A DNA stretch of 64,000 bases from Asterias amurensis (GCF_032118995.1 NC_092649.1:17983332-18047331), one strand, 5' to 3'; positions 13,617 to 25,400 are shown, counted from the stretch's first letter. Notes: generated by a model not told the origin, from the sequence alone. Numbers and translations are program-made.

Positions 13617-14594
13617 TTAGTGCTCATCTTGACGGTTCCTACATCTACACAGAAGGCGACTAGCCGTGGTCCGGAACTCTTTATTCCGTCTGACGTGAAC
13701 GAGTACATTCAATAAGTTGTTACATGAATGTAGTACCATGGCGGTACTGATCGTATACATAGAGTAGTTCCCAGTCCAGTGTGAGTACGACATGATGATA
13801 ACAAGAGGCAGGGAACTCATGGCACCACCGCAGCATACAATGAGAAATGTGGTCAAGGATTTGGTGCCTTCTGTTCGTTGTTGATAATGGGACGAGTTGC
13901 CACTTTGGGCAGCACGGGCGAGATTGGCCACATTATGGCGGCGTATTAACACCCTAATCCTTCCGTAAAGAGCCATAGAAAGGACGAGTGGAACCACTAT
14001 CGTCATACCACAATAAGCTACCAATAACATGATATAAGAGTAACTCCTGAGAAAGTTTACATCCAACACACACCAGTGCCACTCTTTTTTCAGGTGGGAC
14101 ACCGCTCCAAAGCCAACACTGTACAGTATTGCAATACATGACATCAAGAGCCAGATGAATAAGGTTATCGCGTACGCTCTCCTAGCTGTCAAAAGGGACG
14201 GGTACCGCATGGGTTTCTCGACCGCGACGTAGCAGTCCAGAGTCACGGTCAAGAGTGACAAGAACGAGGCACCGTTGAACACAATGGAAGCAATGCAGGA
14301 CACTTTGCAGAAGATCCCCAAGATGATGTCCGGAATCCAGTGTGCCGTCGCCTCCGTGGCGAGGAGTAGCACTCCGGAGAAGACACCCCCGCACAGGTCC
14401 GCTACGGCGAGAGACAGGATGAAGATGCGGCTGACTTTACGCATCTTGGTGGACCGCCTCACCACGAAGATACACAAGACGTTCCCGGTGATGATGAGGA
14501 AGACAGAAACGAAGAGCAAGGAGGCACGAAGGGTGTCGAACCAAACGGGTGGTTCATTGTGAGGGGTAGTGTCCAACGTAGTGTTGGAACTCAT
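13617..14594 (-). CDS. Rhodopsin-class (class A) orphan GPCR, intronless, 325 aa
   Basis: A seven-transmembrane receptor encoded in one exon. The reading frame stays open to 14633, but the first ATG is at 14594, with A at -3, so the protein starts MSSNTT with an N-glycosylation site at N4. Approximate helices are TM1 22-45 (GNV, N38), TM2 57-79 (LAVAD, D66), TM3 95-119, TM4 138-160, TM5 184-209, TM6 246-270 and TM7 280-300. C96 and C175 are placed to form the usual TM3-ECL2 disulphide. The activation motifs are altered: DRY is DCY (120-122), the CWxP Trp and Cys are missing before P263, and NPxxY reads NNLLN (292-296). C316 and C318 in the tail could be palmitoylated. The general pattern recalls amine, adenosine or melatonin-like receptors, but I cannot assign a ligand. 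It may belong to a lineage-specific receptor expansion. Confidence 0.9.
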   Translation of the reverse strand: MSSNTTLDTTPHNEPPVWFDTLRASLLFVSVFLIITGNVLCIFVVRRSTKMRKVSRIFILSLAVADLCGGVFSGVLLLATEATAHWIPDIILGIFCKVSCIASIVFNGASFLSLLTVTLDCYVAVEKPMRYPSLLTARRAYAITLFIWLLMSCIAILYSVGFGAVSHLKKEWHWCVLDVNFLRSYSYIMLLVAYCGMTIVVPLVLSMALYGRIRVLIRRHNVANLARAAQSGNSSHYQQRTEGTKSLTTFLIVCCGGAMSSLPLVIIMSYSHWTGNYSMYTISTAMVLHSCNNLLNVLVHVRRNKEFRTTASRLLCRCRNRQDEH

Positions 14595-14949
14595 TCTATC
14601 CAAGAGTTGCACAATACTCAATGCATTAAACACAAAGGAAACTGCACATACATTTATTCAGTTATCAGTTTGCGGTACTCTTAATAAAGACCATAACAGT
14701 TCAAGACGTTTTGCCTAGATTTAATACAGAGTAAACCACGTGACCAACATCACAGCAAAAGCTAGATGTAAACCAAATCCAAAAACTTCCGTCTCCTGGT
14801 ATACCACTGATGCAAGTGATGATGAACAAGCCGAAGTCATCTAGAGCGGTACGCCATTAAAAGCTCTGGTGACCAACATTTTATGATATTACTTAAGTCG
14901 GACTTAATCACTCTTGTGGTTTCACTCATGCTTACAGTTAAGAACAGCA

Positions 14950-15094
14950 TGTCTGAAACGGCGACTTCGGCTCCAGCTTACGGATAGATCAGTGCGTCTG
15001 CCAGTGTTGAAGAACATGCAGGCGCGCGTGATCTATAGCCATCTGTAGCCGAAGACACCGGTAGCTGTAGCCGAAGTCGCGATTTCGGACACGG
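14950..15094. mobile_element. Small inverted-repeat element upstream of the GPCR
   Basis: The ends mirror each other: GTCTGAAACGGCGACTTCGG on the left, and CCGAAGTCGCGATTTCGGAC on the right. It is about 145 bp, GC-rich relative to its flanks, and non-coding. I place it as a fold-back MITE of a different family. Confidence 0.5.
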
Positions 15095-16400
15095 CCTTTC
15101 TTCCTCTCGAAACCTTACATTGGTTTGACGTCTTGATTGCATTTGTCAGGTTGTCCGATTTAAGAGATGCAGCGGTTTTATATCTTCGTTGACATTTTTA
15201 CAGTTATGGAAGACTCACTTATATAATATAAGTTTGACGTAATATGGCGAACTGTGTACTTCTGTTCGCGCCCTCTTTTGACTTCTTATCCTTCAACCCA
15301 TGTTAATTTCCCATATGGGGGATAGAATCGCCGGCGGACAGAATTCCCTGATGGGACACCGGCCACGCTGGTTGAAAACGGCCCTTGAAGACTTCGTCGC
15401 CTACTATTTTTCCCTGTTCACACGTACACACGAGTCATAGTGCAACTCCCAATGTCGTTTATGCAGAGTTATTTTGAAAGCAATCACTAGAAAGCACACA
15501 ATTCAAATTATTGTCCTTCATTCGCTTTCCAATTACGAGTTCACTGTGACATTCAATGCCAAGCGAAATGAGAAATTGAGATGAAAAAAAAACCCAAACC
15601 GACATAGCTTTGCACTCAAGGTTTGCATTTACAAACAGAAGAAAAAAAGATAAAAGAAAAACAAGGAAGAAAAGGAAAGACTCCAAGCCCCGCCCATTTC
15701 CATTAGTGTCCCTTCAGTTCCAATTGAGTTTAGGTGTGTTTTTATTTTCAGCACTAGCGCATTTATTAAGTTACAAAGAATATACTGGGTCTGCAATTCG
15801 ATGTGGAATGACATACAAAGTAAAGACAATAAGTTATTTTATTGAAATAAATTGATAACGTCAGTCAGGCAATTTGATAGAAAGTACAGTCTGCCATAAA
15901 GACATTATAACGGCTACTTAACCATTTCAAACGTAAGTGGTTATCTCGGGCAGCTGCTTTTCATGACAACCGGTTTTTGTTTTCACTGGGTCAGACTTCT
16001 TATTTTAATGCAAAAAAACATATCTAATGGTCTGACATTTCGACCCTGGCAAAGTCTTTATCGAAGGCTTAATGACAAGGCACTAAATATGAACAGGTGT
16101 AACGTAAGTGAGAACCAAATACCATGTAAATTTCCCTCTCCAAATGGGATAACATAAGACTGGTATAGCGCCCCCAATATCAAAAATACAAAGTCACCAG
16201 TCACTGACATTCAAACTTAAACTGGGGCAATGACGTCCCGTTTCCCCCCCTGGATCAAGTACGACAAACTATGGGTTGTTATGCCCAATCACGGGTTAAA
16301 ATGGTTTCTGTCTACACAAAAGAAAACATCCAAGCAACAGATTATTGTCTTCGGCTAGTCAATAAATAAAAAGAAAAACAACAAACACCAGTGAAAGCCT
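15095..16400. other. Intergenic stretch, nothing recognised
   Basis: A purine-rich patch at 15,640-15,690 creates chance frames on both strands. No gene or repeat family is seen. Confidence 0.35.
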
Positions 16401-16494
16401 TGTTGTTGCTGTTGTTGTTGTAGTTGTTATTGCTGCTGTTGTTGTCGCTGTTGTTGTTGTAGTTGTTATTGTTGTTGTTGTTGATAATTGTTGC
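16401..16494. repeat. (TTG)n-type trinucleotide repeat
   Basis: An interrupted TTG array. It produces poly-Asn and poly-Thr frames on the other strand that are artefacts. Confidence 0.85.
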
Positions 16495-16603
16495 TGTAAC
16501 ATAGTTACACTCCCGAAAGAATATGCTTTTTCCCGAACCGACTTGCTGCCAGTTTTCACGAGGCACTCTGATCTTCAAGTTCCCAAGCCTAATTGGATCA
16601 ATT

Positions 16604-16990
16604 TTAAAGGCAGTGGACACTGATGGTAATTGTCAAAGACTAGCCTTCACAGTTAGTGTGTCTCAACATTATGCAAAAAATAACAAACCTGTGAAAATTT
16701 GAGCTTAATCGGTCATCGAACTTGCGAGATAATAATGAAAGAAAAAACACCCTTGTCACACAAAGTTGTGTGCGTTTAGATGGTTGATTTCGAGACCTCG
16801 AGTTCTAAATCTGAAGTATCGCAATCAAATCCGTGGAAAATTACTTCTTTCTCGAAAACTATGGCACTTCAGAGGGAGTCGTTTCTCACAATGTTTTATA
16901 CCATCAACCTCTCCCCATTACTGGTCACTAAGAAAGGTTTTATGTTAATAATTATTTTGAGTTATTACGATTAGTGTCCACTGCCTTTAA
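16604..16990 (+). mobile_element. MITE, main family, copy D (full length)
   Basis: 387 bp, from TTAAAGGCAGTGGACACTG to TAGTGTCCACTGCCTTTAA. Both termini are intact, with TTAA on each side. It is one of the best reference copies. Confidence 0.85.
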
Positions 16991-17204
16991 CGCCCAAATT
17001 TACCAGCTCCCCTCAAAATTCGACGCACTCAGCACCCTAAATTGGTTAGATTGTTATTATTCACAGAATCTATTAATTACACAAGTACGACCACAACAAT
17101 TCATTCAAATGAAAATGTGGGTTCACAACAAATCGTAGCTTGAATTTAAGCGTGTGACATTTTTTATTTTATGGATTCCACCTTTTAAATCGATTTAGTA
17201 GAAG

Positions 17205-17300
17205 AAAAAGTCCCCATTGAAAAGCACGACGACAGTGACAATTTTGGTGTTCAGAAAACGAAGCCCCAGAGTGAGTCTTGGCTAACGCCCTCGACCGACA
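17205..17300. repeat. Dispersed repeat shared with 12,470-12,560
   Basis: Both places contain AAAAGCAC(G/T)ACGAC followed by TG(A/G)CAATTTTG(G/A)TGT. The shared stretch is diverged, and the family is unknown. Confidence 0.35.
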
Positions 17301-17320
17301 GATTTTGATTAGTGTGAGGC

Positions 17321-18155
17321 GGGGGGGGGGGGAGGAGTAGATCTGAGTTTACTCAGTTTGTCTGCTGCCACCTATAGTCTATCCATGACACAGGTAGAAA
17401 ACCAGTAAGTCCTATTAATATTAAGTTTTACAAGGTGGTGGGGAAAAAACCCAGCAAAGGTCTGTCATCGAGTTAATGATTTAGATAAGTCTTTCATGCC
17501 ATAGGTTTACCAAATCCCTCTTGTTCATTGTTCATGTATGATTGTCATTATAATTAGGTAATCTGAAGGGTCATTATGTTGTGACCCCAAAATGATGTAC
17601 CTTTTTGTCTAGAAAGCCCTATGTTATAAAGATGGCAAGTAGTAAGAAGCATCCTGCTAATTTATTTCGTCTCAAATGACCTAACTGATCAAATAAAAGA
17701 GAGACAGGTCCTATTTAGGTCGCGGACACACATTTCAAGTTGTTGGGTATGCAAAAAAGAAAGTTGCCTCAGACCTAAGTAAGATAGAGGGCGCAATTGC
17801 GTGTGCTACATTATTATCTAAAAAAACCCACCAGCAAACAAACAATCAAAGACGAATTATGAAACTTGTTTGTGTTTTCCACCTTTATACCGTGGTACAT
17901 AATTTGGTAACTTCTCTAAGTTGTCAATGACGGTAATTGTCCCAAAACCGACGGTATACTACTCCTGTTTTGTGCCGGTGTTGAAGGGAAAACTGTCCGC
18001 CGGGAATTTGTGCCCCCCATATTGGTGAATTTACGTGTTTTGAAAGAAGAGGGTTCTAAAGAGGGCGCTATCAGAAGTAGTTTGTACACAGTTCGCAATA
18101 CGGGGGGGGGGGGGGGGACACCACATAATCTCCGAGGGGGGGGGGGGGGGTATCT
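17321..18155. other. Non-coding stretch with three long G-runs
   Basis: G-runs of 12 or more lie near 17,322, 18,101 and 18,138. The last two flank ACACCACATAATCTCCGA, which resembles ATCACCACAATCTCCGG next to the G-run near 22,975. No gene is seen between them. Confidence 0.45.
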
Positions 18156-18443
18156 CCTGTCACACCGGTTTGAGTAAGGATATAGACAGGTAGATTTCTT
18201 GTCTCAAAATCGGTCAATAATGGTGTCACGTTTAAAATGTGTCGACATGAATGGGAAATTTACAGTTACGGAAACCCAAATAAAACCAATTCAATGTTTA
18301 TTGGTTCAGTGTCGTGTACGTGATGTTGAACAACAAAACAATTCGCTTGTTCGACGCATGTTTCCCTCTCTGATTCATTAAACACAAATGTATTCCGGTG
18401 TTGGCCTTTAAATTGGGGTCACAAGTCCTTATTATTTGCAATG

Positions 18444-18821
18444 TTAAAGGCACTGTTGGTAATTGTCAAAGACCAGTCTTCTCACTGCATACAAAAATAA
18501 ACCTGTGAAAATTTTAGTTCAATTGGACATCGAAGTTGCGAGAGAATTATGGAAGAATAATAACACCCTTGTCGCACAAGTTGTGTGCTTTCAGATGCTT
18601 GAATTCGAGACCTTAGCTGAGGTATCGAATTCAACTCAAATTATGTTAGTGAGAAATTACTTCTTTCTCAAAAACTACGTTACTTCAGAGGAGGGGGGGG
18701 GCGTTTCTTACAATGTGTTATAATTATTATCAACAGTTCTCCATTGCTCGTTACCAAGTAAGTTTTTAATTTTTGCTAACAGTTATTTTGAGTAATAACC
18801 AATAGTGTCCAGTGCCTTTAA
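18444..18821 (+). mobile_element. MITE, main family, copy E (full length)
   Basis: It runs from TTAAAGGCACTGTTGGTAAT to AGTGTCCAGTGCCTTTAA. A 6-bp piece of the left end is lost, and an 8-G run interrupts the right half. TTAA is present at both edges. Confidence 0.8.
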
Positions 18822-19094
18822 TTTTGCTGATGACGGAAAACAGGTGTTCCATCCACCAAGGTGCTAAGCATTGTAGTGAGAACAATGTATACTGAATGAT
18901 ACACACAGTCTGGTGCACGGTGTGTATTGAGAAAGATGCATGCTCCAGTTTCTGGCAGATTTGACCTTAACTCTTATGTTTAAATGAAAATTTTAAATAG
19001 CTATTTCTAAAGACAGTAAGTTTCATAAACGGAATTAAACAATTCATTTGCAACCCTATTGGTGACCTCCAACGATTGTTTAGTCAGATTATTC

Positions 19095-19194
19095 AACTCT
19101 AAACCTGTTTTGACCACCACCCCCTCGGTCCACCCCAATGCTGTCTCGCCTTGTGCCATTGTCTGGTGGCAGTCAAAACAGGCTGTGTTTAACT
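19095..19194. repeat. Inverted repeat, about 25-bp arms
   Basis: AAACCTGTTTTGACCACCAC faces GTGGCAGTCAAAACAGGCTG across a 50-bp centre. It is probably a small fold-back repeat. Confidence 0.45.
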
Positions 19195-19313
19195 TGGGTT
19201 TCTCGGTACAGGTATTTGGGAAAATTCTGTTATGAACACGGTTAAAAAGAAAACATCTATATATATCGTTTGCGGTACCTACATGATTCGTACTGCTTCT
19301 ATAGCTACCGGGT

Positions 19314-19475
19314 AACCTCGGTAGCTAGTTGGTAAGACATTGCTCTAGAATTGCAAGGGTCGTGGGTTCGAATCCCACCCGAGTAACATGCCTGTGATTT
19401 TGTTCACAGGACTCGGGAAAGTACTGAGTTATACAGTGCTATAACACACATCGATGTATGGGTAAAAACCAAAAT
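19314..19475 (+). mobile_element. tRNA-derived SINE
   Basis: The head is tRNA-like, with A-box GGTAGCTAGTTGGTAAGAC and B-box GGGTTCGAATCCCAC, separated as in RNA polymerase III promoters. The body contains GGACTCGGGAAAGTACTGAG, shared with 3350-3405. There is no CCA and no clean cloverleaf, so it is not a functional tRNA gene. Confidence 0.7.
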
Positions 19476-19479
19476 AATA

Positions 19480-20670
19480 TGGTTACATTGTGTTCATAAT
19501 GATTAAAAGCATGGGGAAATGGTAAGTGGGTAGGGTATATGGCTTTAGGTGAGGATGGAAGTTAGAATTCACAAAGGGAAGAATGAACCCCGCCCTATGG
19601 GACTATCAATGCTCTAAAATCTACATCTCCGAGAAGAAAAAAAAACCGCCACCTTTACGATCATCAGAAGCAAGAGGAGTCGAGCCAAGCATGCCGCAAG
19701 GGCTGCTGTTTAATAAAGTGTCACAGGGAAAAACCATTTGCGAGGAGAGCGGGCCAGCGTTGTCGAAGAAGCTGCCGTGTACGTGACGGATCGGTCGGTA
19801 CTAGTCAGAAGGAGCCGGCGTGCCGTCAGGAGTCCATCTCCGGGAATGATGGATCACGCACAGACACACACACTGCACTAGATGAGTACATAATGACACT
19901 TACCGCACGTCCCTTAGGAACCCCCTGTATACGCAGATCAGAGCTTGGAAAACACCACGGCAGTTTTTTTTTTTTTGCGGGAGGGAAAAACAAAAGAAAC
20001 AGGAAGACTTTAAAACAAGGGAGGAATCTGTACTCAATGTGTACCCCGTGCGTCGTGTGTTTTATTTTTTCCTCCATATTTTTTTGTATTTCAATGGTCG
20101 TTATCTGGTAATGGCCCGGGGCCTGGCGTGAGGGGAAACCCTGGTTGAAATATAAATGCCAATATGTATTATGCATGGACACTGAGTGGCCGTATACTGA
20201 CAGATGCTGTTAAAGTTGACTTAATTTTTGTTCTGTTCATCTTTTTTTTTTCCCTCGTGATGTTTCCCCTTGTTGATGACATCCGGTTGTGCCCCGGAGG
20301 AAGACGTCGGTTGCTTTTGGAACCGCTGTCCCAAAGAAAGCACAAGTCAAAATATTTAGACAGCAAAGCTCGTTTTCAGAGGGACACGAATTAGTTTTAA
20401 AAATTTATAATGTACAAGTTTTAGCTATAACGTGAAGAGTAAAGGGGTAAATGTTGAAGGCTGTTATGCAATTTATGCGACAGCAATTTTTTAGGACAGT
20501 TTTTGGCCTAATGTCTTTTCTTATTTTCAATAAAAGTGTCGTGCAGCTAGCTCAAGAAAACATTATCTAATTGCACATCATTATCTGTGTAATATTTGTT
20601 TCCAGAAGATAAATTCAACACCAAAGCTTGTAGGCCATTGTAAAATCAGAATACATTTATGTTGTTTGTC
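19480..20670. other. Intergenic stretch, no gene seen
   Basis: Overlapping short frames on both strands (19,583-20,394) show no domain, no splice framework and no consistent codon bias. I see nothing else. Confidence 0.35.
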
Positions 20671-20674
20671 TTAA

Positions 20675-20767
20675 AGGTTGTACCATCAACAGCAGCTCTC
20701 CATTGGTTGTTACCGAGTAAGTTTGTATGCACAAATAAGTAATTACCAATAGTGTCCAGTGCCTTAA
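20675..20767 (+). mobile_element. MITE, main family, copy F (right end only)
   Basis: This is the last 90 bp of the element, from ACCATCAACAGCAGCTCTCC to AATAGTGTCCAGTGCCTTA. The rest is deleted. Confidence 0.65.
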
Positions 20768-21034
20768 AAGCTCGCATATTCACTATAATGAACTGAGCTG
20801 AAGAAAAAAAGGATCTGTTTTCTTGAGGAGTGTTGATGAAGTAATAATATTAATAATAATAACCGTATTTTTGTCAAAGGATACAAAGCGCCAGATCTTA
20901 TTACTGCAAGGAGTGGGATGAAGTTTGCGATATAAGACCTAATCCTTAGCACCATGTAATGGTTAGGTGCTGTGGCGCAAAATGCTGTCAATCCAGCCAG
21001 GAACACCGGGGCTAATCCCTTCTCTTTAAACGAT

Positions 21035-21200
21035 AAGTGCACTGGGTCCTTTTAGATGCGTTTACACAACACATTGGACCAACGGCTTTAAGTCCCATCC
21101 GAAGGACGAAGCAATGGTTAAGTATCTTGCTCAAGGACACAAGTGCCATGGCTGGGGATTCGAACCCATGACTCTGCTGATCAAGTACAAATTTCACGTG
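21035..21200 (-). mobile_element. tRNA-derived SINE, same family as 13,040-13,185
   Basis: The minus strand carries B-box GGGTTCGAATCCCC and a body with GTCCTTGAGCAAGATACTTA and GATGGGACTTAAAGCCGTTG. Confidence 0.65.
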
Positions 21201-21549
21201 ACAAATTCCACGTGTCACTAAAGCTGTCACTTTGCTTTATTTGTCATATATTACAAACGGTAAAACTTGATGTATAAATTTAAATGCTTGATGGTTGTAA
21301 TTTCATTTTCTTTTAATGGTTGAAAATTCTATTGTAGCAAAATAGTTCAGTATCAAGCTTCATTCAAATTAAGCTTGCGTGAGCAATGGAAACCACCATA
21401 TAACACAGGCATAACAAGATATAGCCACAACGGAAATGACAAATAAGTTAACGAAATTGACACACAATCATCCAATTGCCGAAATATAGAGCACTTAAAA
21501 CATGCGTCTTCCGCAATTTTTAAGCTAACCTCCAAAAGTCACTCAATCC

Positions 21550-21900
21550 CTCGACCCATCACAGAAAGAAAAAACCCGTATAAGCTCCAACAAATCCACC
21601 GTGATCGATTTGAACGCTTTTTGAGCACCACTCTGTTTTGGGACATCCGCAGTCGATTTCCTCTCCGGAAGATGAGGCGTGCGAGTCGACACTTCGCGGC
21701 CGCTCGGCCGGGCGGAATGCTATAATATTCCGCTTGACTTACCCCCAGCCACCCGCAGTTTGTATTCCAACCCTCGTACTCTCACTCCTTTCACTTTTTC
21801 TCCCGTAGCTTTTCCTTTCTTTACTGTCTTCCTCCCTCACACACATACTCAACCTTTCGTTGCAACGCAAAGACTTAAATTTTAATCGGATTGGGATCTC
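21550..21900. other. GC-richer non-coding patch
   Basis: It contains a NotI-type GCGGCCGC and a small palindrome CGGAATGCTATAATATTCCG near 21,712, followed by a pyrimidine-rich tract. It might be regulatory, but there is no direct evidence. Confidence 0.25.
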
Positions 21901-22242
21901 GATAATTCCTCCCACATTTCGCGCAAAAACGAATTCGTTGGGATCCCCTCTGTATTTTGGCTACAAGTACCAACGGCTGGATGGGGAAGTTTTTTCCCTC
22001 TCTTCATTTTTGCTGTTCCTTAAAACCCGGGAGAATTGATGTTGTTTCCGATGGTTTCTTACAGAAAGCAATGTTCATTTGATATTCAGATTGATAAGAC
22101 CAGGCAATGACTCCATGTGAATTAAACAGTGTCTACAATCGTATATCATTAACACACGATGGGGAAAGTAACAGTATGTGTTTTCTTTTTGTGACAGACA
22201 AACCCGTCCAGTGTCCATATGTACTTCAGTCATTCCTGACGT

Positions 22243-22516
22243 TTAAAGGCACCGGACACTATTGGTAATTGTCAAAATAATTGTTAGCCTAAAAACTTAC
22301 TTGGTAACGAGCAATGGAGAGCTATTGATAGTATAAAGTAATGTGAGAAACGGCCCCCTCTGAAGTAACGTAGTTTTTGAAAAAGTAATAATTTTCACAC
22401 AAATAATAAAATATTTCAGGCCTGAAGCCTTCTACTATGCACCTGAAAGCACACAAATTGTGCAACAAGGGTGTTTTATTCTCTTGCAACTTTGATGAAC
22501 ACTTGAGTCCATGAGT
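22243..22516 (-). mobile_element. MITE, main family, copy G (one end missing)
   Basis: It starts TTAAAGGCACCGGACACTATT in the reverse family orientation and breaks off after CTTGCAACTTTGATGAACAC. Confidence 0.7.
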
Positions 22517-22954
22517 CATCTATCCTTGGATATACGAAAACAAAGAAAAAATTCAAGAATATCATAAAATAGTACTGAATCATTGGGCACATAAGTGGAG
22601 TGTTCCTCACCATATTATGAACTGACTATTTCCTTTTTAAGATTCAAAAATAAGACTCCAAAAAAGACTCTTACCAATATCCACGATTTATTATTCCCTG
22701 TTCGTTTTATTAATGCGACAACACCCATGGTTTCAATTTTAACACACAGTTTTGCAGTGTATGTTTCATGATTGTGCTCGGTTAGAATTGAGAGGTAATA
22801 TACCTTGCGTTTCTTTTTAAAGGTAAACAAAGAAACTCAACAATGTTATACTTTGCACTTTCCTCCAAGGAAGATAACAAACACTAAACAACTACTATAT
22901 AGGGGCCCCTAATTCAATTTTGTTTTAACCTAAAAAAAAAAGAGAAAGGAAAAG

Positions 22955-23090
22955 GGGCATAATCACCGGCGGAGGGGGGGGGGGGGGATCACCACAATCT
23001 CCGGGGCAGGCCGGGTTCGAACCAACGACCTCTCGTAACTTAGACCAAGTCCCGTATATCATGGAACTGCACAATACAGAATTCGGCTAA
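22955..23090 (-). mobile_element. Possible tRNA-like SINE relic beside a G-run
   Basis: The minus strand has a B-box-like GGTTCGAACCCGG. The A-box region is unclear. A run of about 14 G precedes it on the plus strand. Confidence 0.3.
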
Positions 23091-23237
23091 CGGCGTCATG
23101 TAAAACGCGTTTAAATTCTATGTGCCGTCAGCGCGTCCAGCACAGTGCAATATTAATGGCTCTCTCGAAGCTATAGGATAAGCGCTGGTACCTGCTGTTT
23201 TGGGACCCCTACTAGGGCTTCTACATTATGCTCTGTG

Positions 23238-23350
23238 TCCTGTGGCTATAGATTACAATTATAGTATGGAAGGTTGTGGCTTCGAATCCCGCCCGAGGTG
23301 TCTGCAGATTTTTTTTCCCGAGTTTGCAGGAAACCACTGGCATCACAGTA
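23238..23350 (+). mobile_element. tRNA-derived SINE fragment
   Basis: B-box GGCTTCGAATCCCGCCCGAG, then a body reminiscent of the SINE at 19,314 (GTTTGCAGGA in place of TTCACAGGA). Confidence 0.4.
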
Positions 23351-23472
23351 CGTTTCAAATCCTATAGCTGATGGGATGTTCAAAGTTTTGACTTTGTAAT
23401 AGTTTAGTACAAGCGCACTGCCTTCAAAAATGAAATAAACATAATATACAGACCTATACCTAAAATGTGACA

Positions 23473-23492
23473 TATCCCCCCCCCCCCCCCCC
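23473..23492. repeat. Poly(C) run
   Basis: An uninterrupted C tract of about 19-20 bases. Its length is likely unstable in sequencing. Confidence 0.9.
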
Positions 23493-24359
23493 AAGGAAAA
23501 ACAATACAAGAAATACCCTAGCAGAGTCTCTCTCCTTCTTTCTAATAAACATTTACTTCATTTTTGTTATATTTTTTTTTTAAATAAAGAATCAATCAAT
23601 GCGAAGGGTTCAATGATACAGGCCAACTGCAAGAGTAACCTAAACTAAAACATTTCTTAAACAACTACAACATCATCACAAGCAACCCATCTGACTTTCT
23701 CCCATTCTCCCTCTCTATCCCGTACCGAACGCAGAACCCACTCATGCCCCGGTATCTCCAGTCCCATCTTGAGCTTGGGTTCGGTGCTTCTCCTTGCTCG
23801 CTCTGTCCATTCCTCTCCCCCCTCATCTTCTTTACTTTCAGCACCTGCTCTACAAGCTAGAATGCATTAGTCCGGCCAGCTAAGATCTGATGGGATCAAG
23901 AGATAGGGAGTCAGACAAGACAATCTCAGGCTTCTTAGATACCCCCTAGGGGGGCCTTCCAATCCAGTCCTTAAGAAAACTTAATGCACGTGGACTTGGA
24001 GCAAAACACTTCTTGAGAAAGAGAGATGTTTGCTTCATCTTCTTCTCCCGCCGTTGTCGGTATGAAGTTTTCATTCTTCGGAGTTCATAAAAGGAAATTA
24101 GTAACACCTTTGACCGACTGTTTATGGACAAACCTCTAATGGTGCATTTTACCTTAAAAATTTTTTTTTTTTTAAATAAAAGTTTTAGAGGGAAAAGTGT
24201 TACTAAAATATTTGTTAAGAGATATGTTATTGCAACAACATCCATCTTTACCGCACATTATCCAGCGTATTATTGCCCCTCCCTTAATAAAAAAAAAACA
24301 AGATTATGAATAAAATTTATAATTCATGGATTTATAGATGCCACTTTAACTTATTATTA

Positions 24360-25087
24360 GTACACAACTTCATTGTCAGTTTTTTATTGTTTTCTTCATA
24401 AGATACACAATAGTTATCAGTGAATATAAACTTCACAGTCTGAGCATCGCCAACAAAATGATGGTCCCCAGATCAGAAAATGTGAACGAAAACAAGGGGA
24501 AGTTAATGTGGTCCATGTAAATGTACAGGACACACCCTTATGAATAAAAAGCGTTACAGGCCCATTAAAAATAAATAATAACCAAACCCAATGATTGTTC
24601 ATCATCATTTAATATCAGCATTTGTTATCGTGAACTGTGGTGGACTTACACATATATTATTCAGGGTTTTGATATAAGAACTTGACTCATCCGATTGTAT
24701 GGGTTTACAGCATATAGAGCCGATATGAAGGTTGCTGATGAATAATGCAGATAACTGACAGGGAATACGGGGCCTTACTCCAACAGAGAAATCTGACTTG
24801 AGGATCAATTAATATGAGCGAGTTATGATATTTGGGAGTCTTACTGATATTATGGTGTCTCTGATTCGAGGGATTTTTATGGAAAATATCAAGCTCTTGT
24901 TGTTTTGATTGAACTTGTTACACATCTTCATTGTCAATGTTTTATTGCAGGTTACTGACAAGACAGATGGGACAATATTTTCTACAGAGAAGTCTGTCTG
25001 GAAGATTAACATATGAGCGAGATATGAGATTTGGGAATCTCACTGACATTGTGTCTCTTCTTCGAAGGGTTTTTGAAGAAAATATAA

Positions 25088-25125
<38 letters not shown>

Positions 25126-25400
25126 TTTTTTAATCTTCGGACATAATTGTTTGTTGGCAGGGGCCGTCCAGGGTAAAACAAAAGTTGTAAAAACTGTCAT
25201 CAAAGCGATGTGCCCTCCCAGACCCCTCCAACAAAAAACATACATGTTTATAAAAATACAGAAAAACTTATACAAAATACAGATTGAACTTATTATTAAC
25301 ACATCTTCATGTCATTGTTTTTATTGCAGTTTACTGACAGGGGAGATGGGGCAATATTTACTACAGATGTGGGTGTATAGGTCTTTTCACAAAACGAAAA
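24360..25400. repeat. Degenerate tandem repeat, about 200-bp period
   Basis: ATGAGCGAG(T/A)TATGA(T/G)ATTTGGGA recurs at 24,814 and 25,013. GA(C/T)AGATGGGACAATATTT recurs at 24,960 and, slightly changed, at 25,337. CTTCATTGTCA blocks recur at 24,368, 24,927 and 25,305. The last copy is separated by a retroelement insertion. In the minus direction two copies keep similar peptides (SVRFPNLISRSY and SVRLPNIITRSY), so a coding ancestor is conceivable but not shown. Confidence 0.5.
25094..25245 (-). mobile_element. Retroelement 3' end with A-tail (minus strand)
   Basis: A long T-run (the A-tail on the minus strand) is followed by TCTTCGGACATAATTG, CCGTCCAGGGTAAAAC and TGCCCTCCCAGACCC. These match the reverse complement of the element ending near 34,790. 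It is a 5'-truncated insertion. Confidence 0.6.

Noticed and set aside
14595..14633. Extended N-terminus of the GPCR
   Set aside because: The upstream extension would begin with GTG. The first ATG is at 14,594 in good context and gives a normal short receptor N-terminus.
16342..16620. Asn- or Thr-rich frames
   Set aside because: These are read-throughs of a trinucleotide repeat joined to a MITE end.
19314..19390. Functional tRNA gene
   Set aside because: The A and B boxes are present, but the acceptor and anticodon stems do not pair well and the tail matches a dispersed repeat, so it is a SINE head.
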